Assembly: GCF_000153185.1 (NCBI RefSeq)
Contig: NZ_CH724152.1
Coordinates: forward strand, 169,070-229,975
Reading direction: 5' to 3'
Source: Reinekea blandensis MED297
GTDB taxonomy: Bacteria > Pseudomonadota > Gammaproteobacteria > Pseudomonadales > Natronospirillaceae
DNA length: 60,906 nucleotides
Shown here in pieces: positions 1 to 9,034 of the stretch; the first letter of the stretch is position 1, and every line of letters starts with the position of its first letter. Made by a program: the position numbers and the translations under genes. The notes under the pieces were generated by a model. That model did no database searches, was not told the DNA's origin, and was given only the letters and a program-made list of their open reading frames with translations.

Positions 1-109
1 GCCATATCCAGGCGAGTTTCCAGACCAAGACCCCGATTCCGCCGAAGATAAGTCCGAGGTCAAACGCCCATTCAATCGATTCCGGACACTCGACGATGGG
101 CATTCTCAT
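1..109 (-). CDS. Partial gene for a small membrane-anchored protein, cut by the left edge
   Basis: An open frame starts with ATG at 107-109 (a second in-frame ATG at 101-103) and runs off the left end with 36 codons and no stop. The translation begins MRMPIVECPESIEW and then has a hydrophobic stretch (FDLGLIFGGIGVLVWKLAWIW) that looks like a membrane segment. A TGAGG lies about 13 nt before the first ATG, a weak ribosome site. It is divergent from the GFA-fold gene. The family is not recognised. An unbroken frame this short could be chance. Confidence 0.35.
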   Translation of the reverse strand, partial: MRMPIVECPESIEWAFDLGLIFGGIGVLVWKLAWIW

Positions 110-156
110 ATAAATGATTTAACCTCATTTGAGTGAAACGGGAATCAGGAGCATTT

Positions 157-564
157 ATGCCTCAGCAACACAAAGGGTCTTGCCTGTGCGGCGCGGTCAC
201 ATTTGAACTGACCGGAGAGTTCAAGAAATTCTTTCTGTGTCACTGCAGCCGCTGTCGGAAAACCTCCGGCTCAGCTCACTGCGCCAACCTGTTTGCGCCA
301 AGCGCCGAAGTCACCTGGCTGACCGGCGAAGACAACCTCAGCTACTACCGCCACGAAGACACGCACTTTGCACGTACCTTCTGCAAAACCTGTGGTTCTA
401 ACGTACCAACGGTGTCAAAAGAACGAGGTCTGGTGGTGGTCCCGGCAGGGTGTTTGGACACCGATGTCGACCTGACCGCGCAGGCCAACATCTTTATGGG
501 CAGTAAAGGTAACTGGGATGAAGACTTGTATAAGGCCCCACACTTTGAAGAACGGCCGGGTTAA
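157..564 (+). CDS. GFA-family (CENP-V fold) zinc protein
   Basis: This 135-residue protein has the GFA/CENP-V zinc signature: CLCG at 9-12, CHCSRC at 28-33 and CKTCG at 76-80, seven or so cysteines placed as in glutathione-dependent formaldehyde-activating-type proteins. The fold binds structural zinc. The reaction of most members is unproven, so no substrate is assigned. An in-frame GTG at 133 would add eight residues, but ATG at 157 has an AGGAG five bases upstream and puts the CxCG motif at the usual distance from the N terminus. It is monocistronic, divergent from the partial gene at the left edge and convergent with a lipoprotein gene. Family is secure, function is not. Confidence 0.85.
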   Translation: MPQQHKGSCLCGAVTFELTGEFKKFFLCHCSRCRKTSGSAHCANLFAPSAEVTWLTGEDNLSYYRHEDTHFARTFCKTCGSNVPTVSKERGLVVVPAGCLDTDVDLTAQANIFMGSKGNWDEDLYKAPHFEERPG

Positions 565-587
565 TGAACCCGACCGGCTAATCGGAC

Positions 588-1337
588 TTATCGTTGAGGA
601 CCGGTGTAAGCCAACAACGTATCGTTGTTTTTCAGGACATAATAACGGGCATCATTCGGCCGACGCTGCATACCCAAAATCAGATAGGTATCACCGGTTT
701 CAGTTACCTGATAAGCCTGATCCGCAAACGGCACATCCACCGTGACAACCTGAGCAGCCTCGCCATTTACCGTCAACAGGCCCTCCGTGTCATCGAAAAC
801 CAGCGTTTCCGCATTCGGGTGCGTTAAGGTCAGCGTACCGTCCATTTTCAGGCGGAACGGCATGTAGTAATCAAAATAGTCCACCGTCCAGGTCGATTCA
901 TCCTCGCCTTTTACGGAGTATGGATATCGCCAGCTTTTCAGCAAAAAGCCTAACTCTACATTGGCTTGTTCATCCGCGATGGAATAGCAGCCAGGACGCG
1001 TCTGACTGATTTCATAGTCACCTTCATACAGTCCAACTTCGCTGATATTGAATGTGCGATCACGGGTAAAATCACCCTGCCCGGTAATGAATGCAGCCGG
1101 ACCTTGAAGATCGTCAGTTCTTGGTCCTTTGTTCGCAAACATCACCCAGGTTTCGCCGTTGTAGTAAACCCGTTCAGTATGAACGTAGTTATCACGCACG
1201 ATCGTTGATGCCGCTTCAATTTTTGAGGGTTTCGCCGGCTCAGTCAATTCAGCCACACATTGCTCTTGATAACTGAGACCCGCGCAACCGGTAAAGGTAA
1301 CCGCACCGATTAATGACAACAAAAAACCTTTTCTCAT
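588..1337 (-). CDS. Hypothetical lipoprotein
   Basis: This 249-residue protein begins with a lipoprotein signal peptide: MRKG, a hydrophobic core, and the lipobox FTGC with the lipidated Cys at 18. The mature part is rich in short beta-type segments and aromatic residues and shows no motif I recognise. It should be anchored to the inner or outer membrane facing the periplasm. It has its own promoter region (1338-1639) and stands alone between the GFA gene and a small membrane protein gene. It is a confident gene of unknown function. Confidence 0.75.
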   Translation of the reverse strand: MRKGFLLSLIGAVTFTGCAGLSYQEQCVAELTEPAKPSKIEAASTIVRDNYVHTERVYYNGETWVMFANKGPRTDDLQGPAAFITGQGDFTRDRTFNISEVGLYEGDYEISQTRPGCYSIADEQANVELGFLLKSWRYPYSVKGEDESTWTVDYFDYYMPFRLKMDGTLTLTHPNAETLVFDDTEGLLTVNGEAAQVVTVDVPFADQAYQVTETGDTYLILGMQRRPNDARYYVLKNNDTLLAYTGPQR

Positions 1338-1639
1338 GTTTCATTCTCCTTTGAACATCGCCGGGTAATTTACGAAATTGAACAGCATTCCACAATAACG
1401 CCAAGCTGATTTAACGCATGACCGTTGAGACTAAAAGGGCTGCCAATGCGAACAAACATATAAATTGTGAATTCTGTCTAAAAAAATTTTCTTTGGTTGC
1501 GTTTCTGCACTCTAAAAAAACCAAGACGACAACCGCCCTCACATGAAAGCTGATACCCTCTCGCCCATAATCAGACGTGCTTAGTGTTCACGGTTATTAA
1601 ATGGTGAACCGGCATCATCACAATCAGGACGTGTGCTTC
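1338..1639. other. Divergent intergenic region without a gene
   Basis: About 300 bases separate the lipoprotein gene (minus) from the small membrane protein gene (plus). The stretch 1455-1525 is A/T-rich with runs of A and T, as expected for a divergent promoter region. I see no inverted repeat or known operator. Confidence 0.5.
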
Positions 1640-1984
1640 ATGAAAACTTTTCTGTTTTGTTTAACGGCGTTTCTGTCGAGTTTGCAAGCCGGGCTTTGCT
1701 ATTTATGGACAAGCAAAGACGGCAAGACCATAGAGCAGTTCCGCAATATGCTGGACTTTGCCTACGGCGATGTACCGTTATGGACGACGATCGCATTCTC
1801 GTTCGGGGTTGGCTGGTACGGTGTTGCGTTTTTATGGATTGCTCTCGCGGGTTCAACCTTCCATCGTCGAGTCCCGGATAAGGTCATCAACAGCATTGTG
1901 ACACTGTCAGTTTTTGTTCTTCTCGGTATGTTCTATGCGATGTACCCGATTCATTTTATGCTGACACACAGCATGAACATTTGA
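1640..1984 (+). CDS. Small hypothetical membrane protein
   Basis: A protein of 114 residues with three likely membrane segments: an N-terminal one (LFCLTAFLSSLQAG), one around WTTIAFSFGVGWYGVAFLW and one around IVTLSVFVLLGMFYAMY. An in-frame ATG at 1601 would add 13 polar, His-rich residues. ATG at 1640 is preferred because it starts directly with a Lys and a hydrophobic segment and has AGGAC about nine bases upstream. Family unknown. It is followed by a GNAT gene 45 bases downstream, which could be co-transcribed. Confidence 0.6.
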   Translation: MKTFLFCLTAFLSSLQAGLCYLWTSKDGKTIEQFRNMLDFAYGDVPLWTTIAFSFGVGWYGVAFLWIALAGSTFHRRVPDKVINSIVTLSVFVLLGMFYAMYPIHFMLTHSMNI

Positions 1985-2029
1985 ACAAGTCCACAAACAG
2001 TCATCATTCCTTCGGCGACGACAACAACC

Positions 2030-2527
2030 ATGAACATCACCCTGCAAGCCAACCCAAGCTACGACATCATTCGTACGCTTTTTCAGTATTATCTTTATGA
2101 CATGTCAGAATACACCGGCTGGCCACCGAATGAACACGGCTCTTATGACCCAGATGAGTCGGTGCTCGATCTTAAAGACTATTGGACCCAGCCAGACCAC
2201 GAAGCCTTTTTGATTTTGGTTGACGGTGAGATGGCCGGCTTCTGCCTCATCAGACCGTACCCTTTCGCTCCGAACCTGAACGAAATCGGGCAGTTTTATG
2301 TGCTGCGCAAATTCAAGCGTCAGGGGGTGGGAGAAGCAGCGTTTCAGAAAATCGTCAAGAACCGTCCGGGGGACTGGTTAACGCGGATATTGCCAAACAA
2401 CGACGGCGCTAAAGCGTTTTGGTTTCGAGTGATTGAAGCTCACGCCGACCATCATCACTATTCGGTATCCACCGAGCTTTATCGCGACATCGAGATGTTG
2501 TTTGTTTGGTATCGGATTGCGGGCTAG
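2030..2527 (+). CDS. GNAT-family N-acetyltransferase
   Basis: This 165-residue protein has the GNAT fold pattern: a strand with MAGFCLIRPYP, then EIGQFYVLRKFKRQGVGEAA, where RQGVGEA fits the acetyl-CoA-binding loop (Q/RxxGxG/A), then a late strand with FWFRVIE. It should transfer an acetyl group from acetyl-CoA to an unknown amine. The N-terminal YYLYDMSEYTGWPP resembles small-molecule or drug-type GNATs. The substrate cannot be deduced. Confidence 0.8.
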   Translation: MNITLQANPSYDIIRTLFQYYLYDMSEYTGWPPNEHGSYDPDESVLDLKDYWTQPDHEAFLILVDGEMAGFCLIRPYPFAPNLNEIGQFYVLRKFKRQGVGEAAFQKIVKNRPGDWLTRILPNNDGAKAFWFRVIEAHADHHHYSVSTELYRDIEMLFVWYRIAG

Positions 2528-2560
2528 AGCGACTCAAAATTGTTCAATGCCCGAGAATGA

Positions 2561-3397
2561 TCATGCGTGCTCAGCGTGCTTGATACGATACTCCGACGGA
2601 CTCAAACCCGTCTCCCGCTTAAACCGATTCGAAAAATTAAACTGATCGGAAAACCCTAATCGTCCTGCTAACTCCGCCAACGGCCAATCCGTTTGTTCAA
2701 GTAACTGCCGGGCTCGATCCATACGCAACTGCCGGATGATCTGCTTCGGGCTTTTACCGAAGCGTTCCTGACAAAGCCGGTAAAAGTGCGGTTCGGAGTA
2801 GTAACAGAGGTTGGCAACCTGACCAACCGTCCACGGCTTGTGCAGGCTCTGCTCAACCTGGGCAAAGGCCGCGCTGAGTCGGTCGGGCGTTTCCGGTTGG
2901 TTGGCCTTCAGGTTCAGCTCAATGTAACTGGCCAGTTTTTGGAAGGACGCTTTTGGATAGGAGGCATCCAGGTAGCGTTCCTGATCGATCACATGACACA
3001 GATGGAACACCGCCGGTGCCTGCCCCGTAGGTCGAACTTCGGCAACATCGGGCATCCACTGGTTCCAGTGCATGGCCGGTAACAGCAGAAACCAACACAT
3101 GTCCCATCGGTCGCCTTCGATTTCAAAGCGTGCGGGCGTATGCGCCGGAATGACCGTCATACTGCCGGGTTCAATCGCCTGCTCCCCATGCTCAGTGGTT
3201 ATATGCCCGGTACCAGACGACGTGAACAGCAGGGTGTGGATACTTGGGTCCATTCGTTCAACTTCATAAGGTGGGCGCAAATGTGCAATGCCCGCCAGAT
3301 GAATGCCAACGCTTGCCATGGCAGGGAAATCGTCCTGAGTGATGAAGATTTCAAAGCAATCGTCCCCGATGCGCATATGGTTACTGAAGCGATTCAC
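2561..3397 (-). CDS. AraC-family transcriptional regulator
   Basis: This 278-residue regulator has an N-terminal cupin-like sensing domain (roughly 1-140, with the HTPARFEIEG turn) and a C-terminal double helix-turn-helix (roughly 180-275; QRFGKSPKQIIRQLRMDRARQLL and LAGRLGFSDQFNFSNRFKRETGLSPSEYR) typical of AraC/XylS. The start is GTG at 3397 with TGAGGT six bases upstream; ATG at 3376 is an alternative. It is divergent from the MATE transporter gene, about 115 bp apart, which makes that pump a plausible target. Ligand unknown; AraC proteins of this layout often sense sugars or aromatic compounds. Confidence 0.85.
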   Translation of the reverse strand: MNRFSNHMRIGDDCFEIFITQDDFPAMASVGIHLAGIAHLRPPYEVERMDPSIHTLLFTSSGTGHITTEHGEQAIEPGSMTVIPAHTPARFEIEGDRWDMCWFLLLPAMHWNQWMPDVAEVRPTGQAPAVFHLCHVIDQERYLDASYPKASFQKLASYIELNLKANQPETPDRLSAAFAQVEQSLHKPWTVGQVANLCYYSEPHFYRLCQERFGKSPKQIIRQLRMDRARQLLEQTDWPLAELAGRLGFSDQFNFSNRFKRETGLSPSEYRIKHAEHA

Positions 3398-3511
3398 AGC
3401 GCGACCTCACAATGATAGGAATTAACATGCTCATCATAGAATTTCGCATACTTTTTCGCCAGCGCCGGCCTAGACTTTGCGCCCATTAAGTCCCCCTTCG
3501 GAGTATGCCCT

Positions 3512-4897
3512 ATGTCGACGCCCCTGGTTCAACAGATTCTCAGGCTTGCCCTGCCCGTTGCCATGCAAAGCGTATTGATATCCCTGCTGGGCATGTCCGA
3601 TGTGTTCATGGTCGCGCCACTGGGTGCCGAAGCCATTGCGGCCATTGGTCTGGGTGCCAAGCTGCATTTCGTGTTGATTATGGTCATGGCTGGCATGGGC
3701 TCAGCGGTCTCCATTCTGGTTGCCCAGTACCATGGTCGTGGCGACACCGTCGCGTCTCAGTCTATTTTGTCGCTGGGCATTGCCGCCGGTTTGATATTGC
3801 TGGTGCCGATTTCCGTTGCCTTCTTCGCCTTTCCCCGGCAGCTGCTGTCGCTGCTGAGTACCGATGTCACCATGATTGATCTGGGCGTGCAGTATCTGCG
3901 TTTAACGGTACCGCTGTTGTTCTTCACTCACATCATCATCGCCTTTGAAAGCGCCTTGCGTGCACGCGCTGAAACCATGACCCCACTGATTCTGGCGTCA
4001 GGCGCGATAGTTATGAACATAGTTCTGAATTATCTGTTGATTCACGGTATCGGCCCGTTCCCCGAACTCGGTGTGGCCGGTGTGGCGATTGCCAGTGACA
4101 TTGCCCGGTTCGTCCAGGTTGTGCTCTTTCTGGTGTATCTGTCCTGGTATGGGCATGCATTCCGGTTATCGCAGTTGATTAACGGGGCCAAAGTTATATC
4201 ACGATACGTTGCCAAGTACGCGCGCACGGCCTGGCCACTCACTGTGAACTTTTCGGTCTGGGGTGTGGGCACTTTTATCTACCACGGCATCGCGTCCAAG
4301 GTCGGCACCGATGCCCTGGCGGCGCTGAGCCTGATCAGCCCGATTGAAGGCCTGTACCACTCGCTGTTTTTTGGTTTGGTGACGGCCTGTTCGGTGTTGA
4401 TCGGTCAGAGTCTTGGCCGAAGCGAGTTTGATCACGCCATTAGCTTGGCCAAACGCTTTGCGCTGTTCGCACCGATGGGCTCGATGCTGGTTGGCTTGCT
4501 CATTCTCGCGTCCACACCGGTGTTTCTGCCCTGGCTGCTGCCAGAAGGCACAGCTCTTTATACGCTCAGTCAGAGTCTGCTGTGGGTGATGTGCCTGACG
4601 TTCTGGATCAAGGTACTGAACATGACGTTAATCGTCGGTGTTTTGCGAGCCGGCGGCGATGCCAAGTACGTGCTCTATATCGATATGATTGCGATGTGGG
4701 TATGCAGTATCCCGGCGGTGCTGTTGGTCGCCTTTGTCTTTGAGCTGAGTTACCCCTGGATTTACGCGACGATACTGGTCGAAGAGTTCGTTAAAGCCAG
4801 CTTGGTCATACAGCGGGCACGACGCAAGAAGTGGGTGAAGAATCTCACTGAAGCCTCGAATGACGACACCTATCCGGAACCGGCGATCGCAGCCTGA
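3512..4897 (+). CDS. MATE-family efflux transporter
   Basis: This 461-residue protein has about twelve hydrophobic segments in two similar halves, as in MATE (NorM/DinF-type) exporters that expel cationic drugs or metabolites using Na+ or H+ gradients. Recognisable stretches are the N-terminal LRLALPVAMQSVLISLLGMSD, MAGMGSAVSILVAQYHGRGD and, in the second half, GLVTACSVLIGQSLGR. ATG at 3512 is served by GGAG about eight bases upstream. The gene is convergent with the nos operon; the shared gap holds a terminator. Substrate unknown. Confidence 0.87.
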   Translation: MSTPLVQQILRLALPVAMQSVLISLLGMSDVFMVAPLGAEAIAAIGLGAKLHFVLIMVMAGMGSAVSILVAQYHGRGDTVASQSILSLGIAAGLILLVPISVAFFAFPRQLLSLLSTDVTMIDLGVQYLRLTVPLLFFTHIIIAFESALRARAETMTPLILASGAIVMNIVLNYLLIHGIGPFPELGVAGVAIASDIARFVQVVLFLVYLSWYGHAFRLSQLINGAKVISRYVAKYARTAWPLTVNFSVWGVGTFIYHGIASKVGTDALAALSLISPIEGLYHSLFFGLVTACSVLIGQSLGRSEFDHAISLAKRFALFAPMGSMLVGLLILASTPVFLPWLLPEGTALYTLSQSLLWVMCLTFWIKVLNMTLIVGVLRAGGDAKYVLYIDMIAMWVCSIPAVLLVAFVFELSYPWIYATILVEEFVKASLVIQRARRKKWVKNLTEASNDDTYPEPAIAA

Positions 4898-4909
4898 GTA
4901 AAAAATACG

Positions 4910-4929
4910 GGCAGCCTGCCAGGGCTGCC
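4910..4929 (-). terminator. Terminator after the nos operon
   Basis: GGCAGCC (4910-4916) and GGCTGCC (4923-4929) form a 7-bp GC-rich stem. On the minus strand the stem is followed by CGTATTTTTT, a usable U-tract. It lies just past the last gene of the nos operon and may also stop MATE transcription from the other side. Confidence 0.65.
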
Positions 4930-4938
4930 TGAAACTTG

Positions 4939-5400
4939 TCAGAACGCGCCCAGTCCGCCGCCACGAAACGACACGCCAACCACCACAAACAGGACTGACA
5001 ACACAGTAACCGGGACAATGTGCCAAGCCATGTCGACCAGGCCTCTTTCGGTTAATCCGGGAATCACCCGGAAACGGGCATCCAGCGCAAACACCACCGT
5101 CAGCAACAATAACGTCAGCTTGGCGATAATCGCCCTTGCGATGGGATTGCTCCAATCAAACCAGGCGGACACATCGGGGATCAGCCGATACGCCAGAGCG
5201 ACACCGGTTACCACCTGCAGCAACAACGCTGGCATACCAATGCGTTCGTAGGCGGACTCAAACGCCAACAGCCGAGACACCGACCGATCGCGCAATACAG
5301 TCGGCAGTATCACCGTTGCCAACACCAAATGCCCACCGGTCCAGACCGTTGCCGCCAGTACATGAATGATCAGCAGCCACTGGCTCTCAAGAAAACTCAT
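4939..5400 (-). CDS. CopD-like integral membrane protein at the end of the nos operon
   Basis: This 153-residue protein has four likely membrane helices. The first contains IIHVLAATVWTGGH, whose spaced histidines recall the CopD/YcnJ copper-import and cytochrome-b-like families. It starts 12 bases after nosL and reads in the same direction, so it is almost certainly the last gene of the nos operon. A copper or haem-linked job supporting the copper enzyme NosZ is an inference from sequence type and position. It is not one of the textbook nos genes (X, L, Y, F, D). It could instead be a general DUF-type haem membrane protein. Confidence 0.6.
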   Translation of the reverse strand: MSFLESQWLLIIHVLAATVWTGGHLVLATVILPTVLRDRSVSRLLAFESAYERIGMPALLLQVVTGVALAYRLIPDVSAWFDWSNPIARAIIAKLTLLLLTVVFALDARFRVIPGLTERGLVDMAWHIVPVTVLSVLFVVVGVSFRGGGLGAF

Positions 5401-5411
5401 AGGGTTATCAC

Positions 5412-5966
5412 TCAGAGCCCGTCGTGTGACGTGTTCATCAACTCGCCAGACATCATTTCCGACCCACTCATTTCCATACTGTGGGACGACGCATTCAATC
5501 GCTCCAGAGTAATGTCTTCAAAGCCATAAACAGTGCCACCATAGGTGTCCGCAAAGGTAGCCGCATGTGACTGTGAGCTGAAGCTGGCCAGTGTGTCGCC
5601 CATGGCGCCTTTTTTCTCACTGCCGACAACATAAAAGGCGTCACGCGCATCGATGAAATGATCATCATCCGGCGATGCCCAGGGAGACCGCGACATGTCA
5701 TGCACATACAGTTGAATAACCCGATGCTGGTTTTCCGGTTGCAGGTAAAAAGCAAACAGATCGCGCGTTGAACAGAACTTTGAAACTTCCGTAGCGCCTT
5801 TGGTCACCAATTCGCCTTTGGGCCCGGGAAACCCGGCAATCATCATCCCGCACAGATGACACTGATCACTGCGTTCGATCGTGGCCGCCTCGATCACGGT
5901 GTTCGGCGTGTCGTCCGCACAGGCCAACAACACAAAGGACAACATCAAGGATAGGAACGCTTTCAT
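5412..5966 (-). CDS. nosL: NosL copper chaperone lipoprotein
   Basis: A 184-residue protein with a lipoprotein signal (lipobox LLAC, Cys 16 from the chosen ATG) and the NosL hallmark DQCHLCGMMI (CxxCGM) near residue 36. NosL is an outer-membrane-attached Cu(I) carrier that supplies copper to apo-NosZ. An upstream in-frame start at 6026 lies inside nosY. The ATG at 5966 is two bases after the nosY stop, and only this start gives an exposed signal peptide. The C terminus is Met/His/Ser-rich (SSHSMEMSGSEMMSGELM), a likely extra copper-binding tail. Confidence 0.92.
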   Translation of the reverse strand: MKAFLSLMLSFVLLACADDTPNTVIEAATIERSDQCHLCGMMIAGFPGPKGELVTKGATEVSKFCSTRDLFAFYLQPENQHRVIQLYVHDMSRSPWASPDDDHFIDARDAFYVVGSEKKGAMGDTLASFSSQSHAATFADTYGGTVYGFEDITLERLNASSHSMEMSGSEMMSGELMNTSHDGL

Positions 5967-5968
5967 GG

Positions 5969-6787
5969 TTACAGTCTCTTTCGTTTTAACAGTAATGTCG
6001 ACACACCCAGCAGCAACGCGGTCCATCCTGCCAACAGCGCGTAAAGTGGCAACAGACCGAACTGCATCTGACTCAGCGATGCCAGGACACCGGCTCCGTT
6101 GGACTCCAGCGTCAGCAGATTAATGATCCGGAACAGGTCGGTCGGATTCGCAAGCAAGGCGACTTTCAACGCCAGCGGATTCATCCAGCCGGCGCTGCGC
6201 ACCAGAATTGCCAGCAACGCCAGGTCGTAAAGCAGCGTCAGAAAAAACCAGGCCAGTAATGCCAACCCGGCGGCGCGTGCCTTTTCCGATACCAGCAAAC
6301 TGACACTGTGTGCTAACGCAACAAAGACCGCACCGAGCAGTACCGCCGATGACAAAAAAATACCAATGGCAGGCAACAGATCGGCTGCTGGCTGCTGCCA
6401 GGCCAGAAAAATAAAGGGGCCGCCAAAGCCCACCAGAACCGCGCAAGCCAGTATCAGACACTGACCCAGAAACTTACCCAGCACCCAACCAATACGGCTG
6501 ACCGGATAAGTCATCAGCAACAACAAGGTGCCCTGCTCCTGCTCTCCGACAAAGGCGTCAAACCCAATAAGCAGCGCAATCAACGGAATCACAATCACCG
6601 TCAGACTGCTCAGGCTAGCCAGTGTCGCGTCGAGTGTGACCAGACCCTGTTGCCCCTGCACGGAAGCCCCGAACCAGGTAATGCCCAAGGCGATGATGGC
6701 GAAAACAACCGTCACCGACAGCAACCAGCGATTACGCCACCCATCGCGCCATTCTTTTTCGGCAATGACCCACAGATTGGTTTTCAT
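5969..6787 (-). CDS. nosY: NosY, ABC permease for N2O reductase maturation
   Basis: A 272-residue membrane protein with about six hydrophobic segments. The start MKTNLWVIAEKEWRDGWRNRW is characteristic of NosY/ABC-2-type permeases. It pairs with NosF to form the ABC transporter that works with periplasmic NosD in supplying sulfur to the tetranuclear CuZ centre of N2O reductase. Its start codon overlaps the nosF stop by 4 bases (ATGA), so translation is coupled. Confidence 0.93.
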   Translation of the reverse strand: MKTNLWVIAEKEWRDGWRNRWLLSVTVVFAIIALGITWFGASVQGQQGLVTLDATLASLSSLTVIVIPLIALLIGFDAFVGEQEQGTLLLLMTYPVSRIGWVLGKFLGQCLILACAVLVGFGGPFIFLAWQQPAADLLPAIGIFLSSAVLLGAVFVALAHSVSLLVSEKARAAGLALLAWFFLTLLYDLALLAILVRSAGWMNPLALKVALLANPTDLFRIINLLTLESNGAGVLASLSQMQFGLLPLYALLAGWTALLLGVSTLLLKRKRL

Positions 6788-7713
6788 TGGACGGTCTCCG
6801 CTTGTGTCAAAAAGTGCTGGTACAACTCGGGTAAGCCCGGCGACACCACCTGTATGTCGGCCAGCGCCGGATACGCCAGGGCCGCCTGCAGAACGGCAAG
6901 CTTCTGACTGGCCGGAAACACCAGACGATCATCCGTCTGCGCATACTGTTGAAGCACCCGATCGGATCGTAAACTGCCGTTGAGCCCCCGAGCGGCCATC
7001 GACACCGGCAGATCCGCCTGTACAAACAGATCATCGATCCGCCCCTGTGCAACGGCCCGGCCGCGATTCAGAATTAAGGCCGAGTCCAGATACGGTTCTA
7101 ACCCGGGCAGAACGTGCGTGCAGATAATTACGCCACACCCCTGTTCGCGCAGCTCCGCTAATAACCGGAAAAAATCCAACGTGGCAATCGGATCGAGCCC
7201 GACGGTGGGTTCGTCGAGAATCAACAAAGACGGCGCGGTTTCAGATCCACCCCGATGTACTGACGGCAACAGTGCCTGAGCCAGGCCAAGCCTTTGCTTC
7301 ATGCCTTTGGAGTAATGTTTAACGCGACGATCCGCCGATGGCGACAGCCCGACACGGTCCAACAACGCCGTGCTGCGTTGGCGGGCCGCTTTGCGAGATA
7401 AGCCATTCAGGCGGGCAAAGTATTCCAGCGTTTCCCGACCGGTAAGCATCGGATAAAAACTGACATTTTCCGGGACATAGCCAATCTGCTGATTACGCAA
7501 ACCCGGGGCGCAACCCAACACCGACAATTGCCCGACATCAGCTTGGATCAAACCCAGTATCAGCTTAATCAGGGTGGTTTTGCCTGCGCCGTTATGGCCC
7601 ATCAGGGCCAGCATCTCGCCTGGATGCAAGGTCAGATCAACGGCTTGCAGCACCTCGGTGTGATCGTAGTGTTTCCCGACCTGACTCAGTTCAATTAGGA
7701 CCTGATCATTCAT
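6784..7713 (-). CDS. nosF: NosF, ABC ATPase for N2O reductase maturation
   Basis: A 309-residue cytoplasmic ATPase. Walker A is GHNGAGKTT (about 39-47), the ABC signature is YSKGMKQRLGLAQ, Walker B is LLILDEPTVGLDP and the switch histidine is in IICTHVLPG. NosF energises the NosDFY complex needed to build the CuZ site. The gene overlaps nosD by one base (TAATG) and nosY by four bases. Confidence 0.95.
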   Translation of the reverse strand: MNDQVLIELSQVGKHYDHTEVLQAVDLTLHPGEMLALMGHNGAGKTTLIKLILGLIQADVGQLSVLGCAPGLRNQQIGYVPENVSFYPMLTGRETLEYFARLNGLSRKAARQRSTALLDRVGLSPSADRRVKHYSKGMKQRLGLAQALLPSVHRGGSETAPSLLILDEPTVGLDPIATLDFFRLLAELREQGCGVIICTHVLPGLEPYLDSALILNRGRAVAQGRIDDLFVQADLPVSMAARGLNGSLRSDRVLQQYAQTDDRLVFPASQKLAVLQAALAYPALADIQVVSPGLPELYQHFLTQAETVQ

Positions 7714-8984
7714 TATTCGACTCCATTGAGCTGGTAAAGGGGATAGCTGTCACGGACACCCGGCGACTTAAGCACCGGAAAATTCCGCTGGACCCAACGC
7801 AGCAGCAACACCGCAGGCGAGTCCATCAACACCTCCGCCTCGGGGTAGGTCCACATCAGTTTGTCCATGTCATCGTTGGGTTCAAACCCGGCATCGCCGA
7901 TGCCGTCACTGTCCAGATCCCAACCCAGGTAATTGCTCCAGTAATTGCCACGGCCATCGACACTCCATTCCTGCTCGCGCGAGGAAACATATTTCACTTG
8001 CACGCGATTGTGCACAAACCGGTTCTCGGTAAAGCGATTGCCTTCGGACCCGGCCGTGAGATGAATGCCCAGATCGCTGTCGGCCAATAGGTTATTCCGG
8101 AACAGGTTCTGGCCGGAGTTGTAAACGAACAACGCCTTGCCTTCGTCGTTCACAACCTGACCATCAGTGTCGCTGCGAATGGATTCCAGCCGATTGCCGA
8201 CAAACTCTGAACGATTGACGAAGTTCAACAGCAGACCGTAGTCGCGGCAGTTTTGCGCGACATTGTCTGATACCGCCAGACTGTGCGAACTCATCAGGGC
8301 ATAGCCGACATCAACGTTCTGCGCGACATTACCCTCGACGGTGTTGGCGTGCGAGTACATGTAATGAATGCCAAAGCGAAGATTCCGCATCTGGTTATTG
8401 ACCAATCGGTTGTGCTGGGAATTGATGATGTACAGACCGTCGCGGGTATCGGAGACCCGGTTGCCGTCGACGACAATCTGTTGCGAGCTGATCAGATGAA
8501 TACCATTGCCCCGATCGGCGGAGCGCATGGCAGGGTTACCCTGAACCCGGTTGTGTTCGATCTGTGCTTCGTTGACGTTTTCGAGATATATCCCGAAGCC
8601 GTCGCCCTGTAACAGGGTATTGCGAACGGTGAGGTTATTAACGGACACCGCTTTAATGGCCGCATCGGTCTCGGTCAGGTCCGATCCCCAGCCACGAATG
8701 TTCAAGCCATCAATGGTGACGTCATCGGCCTGAATGCTCAGGGCATTGCCGGTGCCCTGCGCGTCGATCTGTACTGAGCCTTGTGCTCTTATAAGTACCG
8801 GAACCGAGATCAGAAACGACCCGGTGTAAGTACCTTCGGTCAAGGTAATGCGATCGCCCGCACTGGCCTGGCTCAACACCTGACGTAACTGGTGAGCCGA
8901 ATCGACCGACCAGTCGGTCGCCAGTGCCGGCCATAGACTGGTCAGACCGATCACAAGCGTTGCCAATAAACCGAATCGTTTCAT
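7713..8984 (-). CDS. nosD: NosD, periplasmic beta-helix protein for CuZ assembly
   Basis: A 423-residue protein with an export signal (MKRFGLLATLVIGLTSLWPALA). It contains many repeated parallel beta-helix turns of the type NxLxxxxxGI (for example HNRLVNNQMRNLRFGIHYMYS and NRFTENRFVHNRV), the CASH/NosD fold. NosD receives substrate from NosFY and takes part in CuZ maturation in the periplasm. It starts about 70 bases after nosZ. Confidence 0.94.
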   Translation of the reverse strand: MKRFGLLATLVIGLTSLWPALATDWSVDSAHQLRQVLSQASAGDRITLTEGTYTGSFLISVPVLIRAQGSVQIDAQGTGNALSIQADDVTIDGLNIRGWGSDLTETDAAIKAVSVNNLTVRNTLLQGDGFGIYLENVNEAQIEHNRVQGNPAMRSADRGNGIHLISSQQIVVDGNRVSDTRDGLYIINSQHNRLVNNQMRNLRFGIHYMYSHANTVEGNVAQNVDVGYALMSSHSLAVSDNVAQNCRDYGLLLNFVNRSEFVGNRLESIRSDTDGQVVNDEGKALFVYNSGQNLFRNNLLADSDLGIHLTAGSEGNRFTENRFVHNRVQVKYVSSREQEWSVDGRGNYWSNYLGWDLDSDGIGDAGFEPNDDMDKLMWTYPEAEVLMDSPAVLLLRWVQRNFPVLKSPGVRDSYPLYQLNGVE

Positions 8985-9034
8985 AAAGCCTCAGTTCTAT
9001 TGCTCGTCTGGGCACCCAACCGGGCGCCCTTTAA

